A stretch of DNA of 5,031 bases, taken from positions 1-5,031 of the forward strand of contig DOQG01000043.1 in the NCBI GenBank assembly GCA_003512525.1, in the 5' to 3' direction. Source of the stretch: Oscillospiraceae bacterium. GTDB lineage: Bacteria > Bacillota > Clostridia > Oscillospirales > Ruminococcaceae. How positions within the stretch are numbered: position 1 is the stretch's first letter; each line of letters begins with the position of its first letter. The notes beneath the pieces were generated by a model that saw nothing but the letters and a program-made list of their open reading frames with translations, was not told the DNA's origin and ran no database searches. A program made the position numbers and the translations under genes. Positions 1 to 4,809 of the stretch are shown here, one piece after another.

Positions 1-198
1 CTCGTTCATAGCAGCAACGTTATCAAATGGAATAGCGAACCCGAGAAGTGCTGTCCCGCGAAAAGCACTATCGGTAGCTTGCTATCAAAGTAATTACCAA
101 AAACGATATAATAGAAGTGAACTATACAAAAAGTGAGCCGTGCGCACTATCTTTTGCGCAACGACTCACTTTTTCTTTTCCGGGTTGCGTCACAACCC
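1..198 (+). repeat. Left arm of a long imperfect inverted repeat, with structured core and terminator
   Basis: This arm is the reverse complement of 4810-5028. Bases 1-52 match 5028-4977 exactly. Over 1-88 only positions 53, 78 and 79 differ. A looser AT-rich stretch (about 89-127) follows, where the other arm is about 21 bp longer; then a terminator hairpin and a GGGTTG/CAACCC hairpin are conserved in both arms. The 88-bp block can fold: ATAGCAG at 8-14 pairs with 79-85, and inside it CCGA (41-44)/TCGG (71-74) stacks near AGTGCT (47-52)/AGCACT (64-69) around an 11-nt loop. The repeat reaches the window edge, so its full length is unknown. I see no transposase and no tRNA-like fold. It could be a dispersed intergenic repeat, a gene 3' end with its terminator, or a structured RNA. 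The repeat itself is certain; its nature is not. Confidence 0.93.
128..179 (+). terminator. Long bidirectional intrinsic terminator in the left repeat arm
   Basis: AAAAAGTGAG (128-137) pairs perfectly with CTCACTTTTT (165-174). The stem continues, after a C/A mismatch and around a bulged A, through CG/CG to TGCGC (141-145)/GCGCA (156-160), closing a 10-nt loop. T-rich sequence follows (171-179). The A run on the 5' side makes it a terminator on the opposite strand as well. It would stop transcription entering from the left before the promoter at 215. Confidence 0.85.
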
Positions 199-209
199 AT
201 TTTTCTTTT
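182..209 (+). terminator. Small hairpin plus T-rich tail, possible tandem terminator
   Basis: GGGTTG (182-187) and CAACCC (193-198) form a perfect 6-bp stem with a 5-nt loop CGTCA, followed by ATTTTTCTTTT. It lies just behind the larger terminator and may be a back-up. The same hairpin occurs in the right arm (4810-4826) but without the T-rich tail on either strand. Its conserved role may therefore be something other than termination. Confidence 0.5.
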
Positions 210-214
210 GCTTG

Positions 215-243
215 TTGACAACAAAGTACAATAGTGCTATAAT
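215..243 (+). promoter_or_regulatory. Consensus sigma-A promoter with extended -10, upstream of the membrane protein gene
   Basis: TTGACA (215-220) and TATAAT (238-243) are both perfect consensus hexamers separated by exactly 17 bp. A TG at 235-236 gives an extended -10. The -35 box sits inside a perfect inverted repeat, TTGTTG-A-CAACAA (212-224), which could be a repressor site. The predicted start is near 250, giving a leader of about 33 nt before the ATG at 283. So strong a core promoter would normally be kept in check by a regulator. Confidence 0.85.
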
Positions 244-246
244 CTC

Positions 247-262
247 GTTAGTCGATACTAAC
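247..262 (+). promoter_or_regulatory. Inverted-repeat operator candidate at the transcription start
   Basis: GTTAGT (247-252) and ACTAAC (257-262) are perfect inverted half-sites around CGAT. The site starts 4 bp downstream of the -10 box and covers the expected start point, a position where a dimeric repressor (TetR, MarR or similar) would block transcription. No regulator gene is in the window, so the partner protein is unknown. It could also be a small 5' UTR hairpin of 6 bp with a 4-nt loop. Confidence 0.5.
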
Positions 263-282
263 TTAATTGTGAGGATATATCT

Positions 283-990
283 ATGAACAAGAAAAAGAAA
301 ATGATAATCTGCTTTGTACTGGGAATGATAGGCTGTCTGTGCTTCGGCGGCGGTGACTGGCTGATGGTGTACGGCGATACGGCGCATACAGGTGAGCTTT
401 TCTGGCTGACACAGGGCGTAATCGGAATATCACCGACAAGAAACGCAATTGCGATGGCGCTTGCTTTTCCGGGTATAATCTGCTACGGTATGGGACTTTT
501 CGCAATGGCGGGCTTTATAAGGGACAACAGGGAGCGAAAGATATATCGTGTGCTCAACATATTCGGACTTACTCCGTGGCTGTGCCTGCATATTTTCTAC
601 ATATTACTGCTTGCGATCTATGCCTATATGGGAAGCAACGGTTATCGGGGAGCAGATGAGATATGCTACGCTGTGTACTCCTCGTTGTCGTGGATAATAC
701 CGCTTTCCGAAGCGTTTATGCTTCCGCCGTTTATCTACTATATGTATCTGCAGCTCAGGGGAAAGACATATTTTTCAAGGCTCGGCGGTTTTTTCGGCGC
801 AAATGTACTTGTAAATTATGGCGTGCTGTATGCTGTTTCGCTTATTATGCCGGATATCCCCGCAAGACTTGGATTCAAAAACGGACTTATGAGCGAAAGC
901 ATGATAATACTCTTTGCGGTGCTTAGCATCTGTACGGCAAAAAACATACACGGTGTAGCGGACGAGGACGACTTCACGCTCATTCCGTAA
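283..990 (+). CDS. Uncharacterised multi-pass membrane protein (235 aa)
   Basis: The start is supported by GAGG at 271-274, 8 nt upstream, and by a strong promoter. A short lysine-rich N-terminus (MNKKKK) precedes about six hydrophobic segments, roughly residues 8-31, 54-79, 93-117, 127-158, 170-190 and 203-222. The first contains a conspicuous GGGDW (22-26) followed by LMVYGD. The third contains several aromatics (PWLCLHIFY), and the fourth ends in PPFIYYMYLQL. The C-terminus is acidic (ADEDD). No catalytic, transporter or sensor motif is recognisable. From memory it resembles the DUF6796 type of Firmicutes membrane proteins, which have no assigned function; I could not verify that. It is followed after 82 bp by the deacetylase gene with no clear terminator between them, so read-through is possible. 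Confidence is high that it is a gene and low on its role. Confidence 0.85.
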   Translation: MNKKKKMIICFVLGMIGCLCFGGGDWLMVYGDTAHTGELFWLTQGVIGISPTRNAIAMALAFPGIICYGMGLFAMAGFIRDNRERKIYRVLNIFGLTPWLCLHIFYILLLAIYAYMGSNGYRGADEICYAVYSSLSWIIPLSEAFMLPPFIYYMYLQLRGKTYFSRLGGFFGANVLVNYGVLYAVSLIMPDIPARLGFKNGLMSESMIILFAVLSICTAKNIHGVADEDDFTLIP

Positions 991-1008
991 ATAAAAAATC
1001 TCTATTGC

Positions 1009-1040
1009 TTGTCATTTTATCCGGGACACGGACATATAAT
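1009..1040 (+). promoter_or_regulatory. Weak or internal promoter candidate before the deacetylase gene
   Basis: A perfect TATAAT lies at 1035-1040 in the intergenic gap. The nearest good -35 is TTGTCA (1009-1014), but the spacer is 20 bp, longer than the usual 16-18. It may be a weak or regulated promoter, or belong to another sigma factor, since some CE4 enzymes are under sporulation control. I see no clear sigma-F/G motif. Confidence 0.3.
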
Positions 1041-1072
1041 TCTTCAGACAATACAAGCGAGGAGGATTTATT

Positions 1073-2134
1073 ATGTTCGTGATGACTATGACCAAGCGCA
1101 AGCTTATCCGTGCGGTCATGTTTGTTTTAGTGCTGTTGACGGGTATCGCTATCGGAGTGTTCGCTATACTCTCATCTATAGATACCGGGGCTGAAAATAT
1201 CAAGCTGCCTATATATAATGTAAAACGCACTGACAACAAAATCAGCATTACATTTGACTGCGCATGGGGAAACAGCAACACCGACAAGCTGATCTCAATA
1301 CTTGCCGAAGCCGATGCGAAGGCTACCTTCTTTGTGACAGGCGAATTTGCGGATAAGTATGCCGATGATATAAAGAAGCTCAGTGACGCAGGTCATGAGA
1401 TAGCAAACCACAGCGACAAGCACCCGCATATAAAGGGTATGAATGTGAATGATCTTATCGCCGACACAAAGGAATGCTCACGCAAGATAAAGATGATAAC
1501 GGGCAATGCGCCCGCGCTTTACCGCGCACCCTACGGAGAATATGACGACAAGGCGGTAACTACGCTTTTCGGTATGGGAATGAGCGTTATACAGTGGAAC
1601 AAGGACAGCATAGACTGGGATAAGCCGACACCCGAAACTATAATAGAGCGTACAACGAAGAATATTTCGGGAGGTTCGATCCTGCTTTTCCACAACGACC
1701 TTGAAAATACTACGCAGGCACTGCCGACTGTGCTCAAAAGTCTTAAGGAGCAGGGATTTGAGCTTTGCACAGTGAGTGAACTGTTGCTTGAGGGCGATTA
1801 TATAATCAATTCAAACGGTACGATGATGCCTAAGAGCGATTCTAAGCAGACGGTAAATCAGATAGTGTTCAGCGATAACGATGAAGCAAACACCGCGTTT
1901 GAAACGCTTGCCGAAAAGCTGAGTATAAGCGATATCGACGCTTTGCAGAGCAAGGATATTTCGATAGAAACCGCTCAGAAATTAGCGTCATATCTTACGG
2001 CTGAGCAGATAGCGGCGCTTAAGGCGTTGCCCGAGGAAAGCTTGTATAACGGCTTCGTAAAGCTGAAGGAAGCAGTATATGCGCGGGAGAATAACACACC
2101 GGGAAATTCGACCGAACCTATAATAAAGGACTGA
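1073..2134 (+). CDS. Membrane-anchored polysaccharide deacetylase, CE4/NodB family (353 aa)
   Basis: Likely a cell-surface de-N-acetylase acting on peptidoglycan or a related polymer. GAGGAGG at 1059-1065, 7 nt upstream, supports the ATG at 1073 over later Met codons. Residues about 11-34 form one N-terminal membrane anchor after a basic MTKRK. The NodB domain spans about 55-238 with all five motifs in order: TFDCAWG (60-66), NHSDKH (112-117, ligands H113 and H117), RAPYGEY (151-157), DSIDW (178-182) and LLFHN (204-208). In motif 1 the second Asp of the usual TFDDG, normally a metal ligand, is Cys63. Spore-associated clostridial homologues often read FDAAWG here, so this is probably a subfamily trait rather than loss of activity. 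A C-terminal extension (about 240-353) is acidic and largely helical, of unknown role. The gene ends in a strong terminator. It could be PdaB-like, but I do not assign a symbol. Confidence 0.9.
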   Translation: MFVMTMTKRKLIRAVMFVLVLLTGIAIGVFAILSSIDTGAENIKLPIYNVKRTDNKISITFDCAWGNSNTDKLISILAEADAKATFFVTGEFADKYADDIKKLSDAGHEIANHSDKHPHIKGMNVNDLIADTKECSRKIKMITGNAPALYRAPYGEYDDKAVTTLFGMGMSVIQWNKDSIDWDKPTPETIIERTTKNISGGSILLFHNDLENTTQALPTVLKSLKEQGFELCTVSELLLEGDYIINSNGTMMPKSDSKQTVNQIVFSDNDEANTAFETLAEKLSISDIDALQSKDISIETAQKLASYLTAEQIAALKALPEESLYNGFVKLKEAVYARENNTPGNSTEPIIKD

Positions 2135-2145
2135 AAATGATATCT

Positions 2146-2181
2146 TACCGCACGGCAGGCAAAAATGCTGTGCGGTATTTT
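2146..2181 (+). terminator. Intrinsic terminator after the deacetylase gene
   Basis: A 12-bp stem joins 2146-2157 (TACCGCACGGCA) to 2166-2177 (TGCTGTGCGGTA), with one G-T pair, around an 8-nt loop GGCAAAAA and followed by TTTT (2178-2181). It begins 11 nt after the stop codon and separates this unit from the lipid kinase unit. Confidence 0.85.
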
Positions 2182-2191
2182 GGCGTTACCG

Positions 2192-2223
2192 TTGACTGTC
2201 AGTTAAAAATCGTGTAATATAAT
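2192..2223 (+). promoter_or_regulatory. Probable sigma-A promoter for the lipid kinase unit
   Basis: TTGACT (2192-2197) is a 5/6 match to the -35 box. At 17 bp spacing the -10 is TAATAT (2215-2220). The perfect TATAAT overlapping it at 2218-2223 would need a 20-bp spacer. The region is AT-rich and sits between the terminator and the ribosome binding site at 2241-2245, so a promoter here is expected. Confidence 0.6.
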
Positions 2224-2254
2224 ATAAGAAATTTAATATCGGAGGAATTTTAAA

Positions 2255-3157
2255 ATGAAAGCCTTACTGATAGTAAATCCCGTTTCGGGAAAGAAACGAA
2301 TAACAGGCGAGCTTGTGAATATAATCAGTTGCCTTGAAAAGGGCGGATATACAACAACCGTACACGTTACCGAAAGACGCGGTGATGCCGCCGAAACTGC
2401 AAGAATATACGGCAGTGAATATGATGTGATAATCTGCTGCGGCGGTGACGGAACGCTCAGCGAAACAGTGAACGGTATGATATCGGGCGGTCACAGGACG
2501 AAAATCGGTTATATCCCGTCAGGCACTACAAATGACTTTGCGTACGGGATCGGCTTGTCATCTCAGACGCTCACGGCGGCCGGAGACATAGTTACAGGAC
2601 GGCCGAAAGCTTTTGATGTGGGCAGATTTAACGGACAGGAGTTTATGTATATCGCCTCATTCGGCGCATTCACACAGAGCTCTTACGGTACACCGCAACA
2701 TCTTAAAAATACTTTCGGTCATTTTGCGTATATACTCAGCGGTATAAAGGAGCTTGCGGAGATAAAGCCGTATCACATGAGCGTTTATGACGCGGAGGGA
2801 ATACTGCACGAGGGGGATTATATCTTCGGTGCGGCCTGCAATGCGACCTCAGTCGGCGGAATAATCAAGCTTGATAAGCGGCTTGTGAATTTAAGCGACG
2901 GCGTATTTGAGGTAATGCTTGTGAGCTGTCCGAAAACGCCTGTGCAGATAAGCCTTATGGCAAAGGCACTTCTGAACGGTGATTATAATAACGAATTTCT
3001 TGATTTCTTCCATACAAAGCGACTTGATATCCATTGCGAGGAGGCTCTGCCGTGGTCGCTTGACGGCGAAGAGGCGGAGAGCAGAACCGATACCGAAATA
3101 GAGGTATTGCATGAAGCAATAAGCATTATACTGCCGGAGAGCGATGAAAATATATGA
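2255..3157 (+). CDS. Diacylglycerol kinase-type lipid kinase, DagK/YegS/BmrU family (300 aa)
   Basis: An ATP-dependent lipid kinase of the soluble DAGK catalytic family; likely substrates are diacylglycerol or a related membrane lipid, phosphorylated at the inner leaflet for phospholipid recycling. GGAGG at 2241-2245 precedes the ATG by 9 nt. Family signatures are all present: NPVSGKK (8-14), the nucleotide-binding GGDGTLSETVNG (63-74), PSGTTNDFA (88-96), FDVG (120-123), the C-terminal-domain NATSVGG (196-202), SDGVFEV (214-220, structural Mg site region) and SLDGEE (268-273), which carries the conserved catalytic Asp270. The length of 300 residues is typical and no domain is missing. The stop codon overlaps the next gene's start (ATGA), indicating an operon with translational coupling. 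The exact lipid substrate cannot be read from sequence; in other organisms relatives act on diacylglycerol, phosphatidylglycerol or sphingoid lipids. Confidence 0.93.
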   Translation: MKALLIVNPVSGKKRITGELVNIISCLEKGGYTTTVHVTERRGDAAETARIYGSEYDVIICCGGDGTLSETVNGMISGGHRTKIGYIPSGTTNDFAYGIGLSSQTLTAAGDIVTGRPKAFDVGRFNGQEFMYIASFGAFTQSSYGTPQHLKNTFGHFAYILSGIKELAEIKPYHMSVYDAEGILHEGDYIFGAACNATSVGGIIKLDKRLVNLSDGVFEVMLVSCPKTPVQISLMAKALLNGDYNNEFLDFFHTKRLDIHCEEALPWSLDGEEAESRTDTEIEVLHEAISIILPESDENI

Positions 3158-3510
3158 CCGATATTGAATATATCCACGAGCCGACCGATTTACAGTGCGG
3201 ACAGGCTGTGCTTGCAATGGTACTGGGAAAGACGGTTGACGAGATAGTGGAATTTCTTGACAACGACCGTGAAACTACGCTTGCTGAGATGAAAAGAGTA
3301 TTCAGAGAGCACTGCGTTTATATTTCAGATGAACGCATTGCGGTACAGAGAAAGGAACAGCTGCCGCCGCTTTGTCTGCTCAGTCTTGAAACGCCGCGGT
3401 GCTGGCACTGGTCGCTGTATGCGGACGGCACGTTTTACGATCCGGAGCACGGGGTCATGAGTGATTTTCCGGCGGCGAACAGGAAGTATTATTGGGAATT
3501 GCGCAAATAG
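3154..3510 (+). CDS. Small C39-like (papain-fold) cysteine peptidase-type protein (118 aa)
   Basis: The ATG overlaps the lipid kinase stop codon (ATGA at 3154-3157), so translation is probably coupled; no separate strong ribosome binding site is visible. Residues 9-25, EPTDLQCGQAVLAMVLG, match the N-terminal active-site helix of C39-like peptidases (Q-x5-CGxxxxAM). Cys15 is the likely nucleophile. WHWSLY (84-89) with His85 and FYDPEHG (94-100) with Asp96 supply the His and Asp of a triad. The usual oxyanion-hole Gln six residues before the Cys is Glu9 here. There is no signal peptide or membrane segment, so it is probably cytoplasmic. It is a stand-alone domain with no ABC transporter and no bacteriocin-precursor gene nearby, so a bacteriocin-export role is not supported. 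It could be a peptidase, an acyltransferase-like relative, or an inactive binding domain. Confidence 0.75.
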   Translation: MTDIEYIHEPTDLQCGQAVLAMVLGKTVDEIVEFLDNDRETTLAEMKRVFREHCVYISDERIAVQRKEQLPPLCLLSLETPRCWHWSLYADGTFYDPEHGVMSDFPAANRKYYWELRK

Positions 3511-3529
3511 TCCCGGACTGTCGGATGTT

Positions 3530-3559
3530 GCTTATGCGGCTGACCGCAAGCGTCCTTTT
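3530..3559 (+). terminator. Weak terminator candidate after the C39-like gene
   Basis: GCTT (3530-3533) pairs with AAGC (3548-3551) and GCGG (3536-3539) with CCGC (3544-3547), leaving a two-base bulge and a CTGA tetraloop. A short TTTT (3556-3559) follows four bases later. The stem is stable but the T run is short and displaced, so termination efficiency is uncertain. Confidence 0.4.
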
Positions 3560-3590
3560 ATCAGCTTTGATATCTTCATGGCGGCATAGA

Positions 3591-3624
3591 CCGGAGGCTG
3601 TCCGGGGTGGGGATAACGCCCGGA
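3591..3624 (+). other. Two mutually exclusive small hairpins in the intergenic region
   Basis: CCGGA (3591-3595) can pair with TCCGG (3601-3605). The same 3601-3606 TCCGGG can instead pair with CCCGGA (3619-3624). A TTTTTT run lies at 3633-3638, eight bases beyond the second stem. The geometry looks like an attenuator, but no ORF is controlled before the next promoter, so it may only be a poor terminator. Stems are short (5-6 bp) and could be chance. Confidence 0.25.
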
Positions 3625-3651
3625 ATTACTTGTTTTTTAGTTTATTAGTCC

Positions 3652-3712
3652 AAAAATTAAGTAAAAAATTTTAACAAAAACTCTTGCATTTAAAGAATGA
3701 CTATGATATACT
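3652..3712 (+). promoter_or_regulatory. Strong promoter with upstream A-tracts for the GH130 gene
   Basis: TTGCAT (3684-3689), a 17-bp spacer and TATACT (3707-3712) form the core, with TG at 3704-3705 making an extended -10. Upstream, three A-tracts at 3652-3656, 3663-3668 and 3676-3680 recur about every 11-13 bp, roughly once per helical turn, as in an UP element or curved DNA. The predicted start is near 3719, leaving a 5' UTR of about 55 nt. Confidence 0.75.
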
Positions 3713-3722
3713 TAATACAAAG

Positions 3723-3743
3723 AGCGTTTAACGCTTCTTAACG
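3723..3743 (+). promoter_or_regulatory. Operator candidate at the start of the GH130 transcript
   Basis: AGCGTT-T-AACGCT (3723-3735) is a perfect 13-bp inverted repeat; weaker symmetry extends outward (AAG at 3720-3722, CTT near 3737-3739). A direct repeat of TTAACG occurs at 3728-3733 and 3738-3743, exactly 10 bp apart. The position just downstream of the -10 suits a repressor such as a LacI- or GntR-type sugar regulator, which would fit mannoside-responsive control. The regulator is not in the window. Confidence 0.5.
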
Positions 3744-3773
3744 GAAATATGACATTATCAAGGAGAATCAAGT

Positions 3774-4781
3774 ATGAACGTAAAAGTAATCAACGGTACA
3801 TCTTTACCGAACATCCCTTGGCAGGATCGTCCCGCAGGTTGCAAGGATGTTATCTGGCGCGCAGATAACAACCCCATAATCCCCCGTGACCTTCTTCCTA
3901 CAAGCAACTCGATCTTCAACAGTGCAGTTGTTCCTTTTGAGAGCGAAAAGGGCAAGTTCGCAGGTGTTTTCCGTGTTGACGACAAGGAAAGAAATATGGC
4001 TATCCATGCAGGTTTCTCTGAGGACGGCGTACACTGGAACATCAACGAGGAAAAGGTTGAATGGATAAACGACGATCCCGAAACAGCAGAAGCTAACCCC
4101 TGGCAGTACGGCTATGACCCCAGATGTGTATGGATCGAAGACAGATTCTGGATCACATGGTGTAATGCTTACGGCTGGAAGCCTACTATCGGTGTGGGCT
4201 GGACAAAGGACTTCAAGGAGTTCCACCAGTGCGAAAACGCATTCCTTCCCTTTAACAGAAACGGTGTAATGTTCCCCCGTAAGATAAACGGCAAGTACGT
4301 TATGTTCAGCCGTCCTTCAGACAGCGGTCACACACCTTTCGGCGATATGTACCTTTCACAGTCACCCGATATGAAGTACTGGGGTGAGCACAGACACGTT
4401 ATGGCTCCCTTGAAGGGTTGGGAATCGCTCAAGATCGGTGCAGGTCCTATCCCGATAGAAACAAGCGAAGGCTGGCTGGTATTCTACCACGGCGTTCTTC
4501 AGAGCTGCAACGGTTATGTATACAGCTTCTCAGCTGCTATCCTTGACATTGACAAGCCCTGGAAGGTTAAGTATCGTTGCGCTGAGTACCTCCTCAACCC
4601 CAGAGAGTACTATGAGTGCGTAGGCGACGTTCAGAACGTTACATTCCCCTGCGCAGCACTCTGCGATGCCGATACAGGCAGAATTGCTATCTATTACGGT
4701 TGCGCAGATACCTGCGTAAGCATGGCATTCACAACTGTTGACGAGGTTGTAGACTACGTTAAGAAGCACAGCAGTGTTTGA
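3774..4781 (+). CDS. GH130 beta-1,4-mannooligosaccharide phosphorylase-type enzyme (335 aa)
   Basis: Probably a cytoplasmic inverting phosphorylase that uses phosphate to release alpha-mannose 1-phosphate from the non-reducing end of beta-1,4-mannooligosaccharides, saving ATP in mannan use. AAGGAG (3760-3765), 8 nt before the ATG, fixes the start. GH130 features in order are NNPIIP (32-37), SIFNSAVVPF (46-55), FRVDD (66-70), YDPR (114-117) with the presumed proton-donor Asp115, MFPRK (166-170), GAGPIPI (222-228), WLVFYHG (234-240) and YYGCADT (307-313). Length and motifs fit subgroup GH130_2 (Ruminococcus albus RaMP2-like, EC 2.4.1.319) better than the longer mannosylglucose phosphorylases. 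A mannosyl-N-acetylglucosamine phosphorylase is the main alternative. Codon use (AAC, CCC, CTT, GGT, CGT; few ATA) differs from the neighbours and suggests high expression. The protein is rich in Cys and has no signal peptide. No mannanase, epimerase or sugar transporter adjoins it. The terminator lies in the right repeat arm. Confidence 0.9.
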   Translation: MNVKVINGTSLPNIPWQDRPAGCKDVIWRADNNPIIPRDLLPTSNSIFNSAVVPFESEKGKFAGVFRVDDKERNMAIHAGFSEDGVHWNINEEKVEWINDDPETAEANPWQYGYDPRCVWIEDRFWITWCNAYGWKPTIGVGWTKDFKEFHQCENAFLPFNRNGVMFPRKINGKYVMFSRPSDSGHTPFGDMYLSQSPDMKYWGEHRHVMAPLKGWESLKIGAGPIPIETSEGWLVFYHGVLQSCNGYVYSFSAAILDIDKPWKVKYRCAEYLLNPREYYECVGDVQNVTFPCAALCDADTGRIAIYYGCADTCVSMAFTTVDEVVDYVKKHSSV

Positions 4782-4809
4782 TTGAATTGATTTAATTCGG
4801 ATATATCAG

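Noticed and set aside
107..112. TATAAT in the left repeat arm as a promoter for a small RNA
   Set aside because: There is no -35 box at acceptable spacing (TTGCTA is 22 bp away), and the right arm has TATAAC at the same place. A transcript from here would be only the terminator hairpin.
1005..1058. Riboswitch or attenuator between the membrane protein and deacetylase genes
   Set aside because: GCTTGT (1007-1012)/ACAAGC (1053-1058) and a short TCCG/CGGA hairpin exist, but pairing is sparse, no T-run terminator follows, and the gap is only 82 bp.
2891..3217. 108-codon open frame on the - strand across the kinase/C39-like junction
   Set aside because: It is antisense to two coherent genes, and its translation shows no domain or plausible start signal.
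3154..3510. Bacteriocin leader peptidase/exporter system
   Set aside because: The C39-like domain stands alone, without membrane or ATPase domains, and no double-glycine precursor peptide is visible nearby.
3492..3674. 60-codon + strand open frame after the C39-like gene
   Set aside because: It has no convincing ribosome binding site, overlaps the end of the preceding gene and runs through hairpins into the AT-rich promoter region; the translation looks random.
3804..4226. 140-codon open frame on the - strand
   Set aside because: It lies entirely within the well-supported GH130 gene, has no ribosome binding site or recognisable motifs, and its openness follows from the codon bias of the + strand gene.
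4784..4798. GAATT/AATTC hairpin after the GH130 stop as its terminator
   Set aside because: The stem is 5 AT-rich base pairs with no T run, and the strong hairpin at 4834-4880 explains termination much better.
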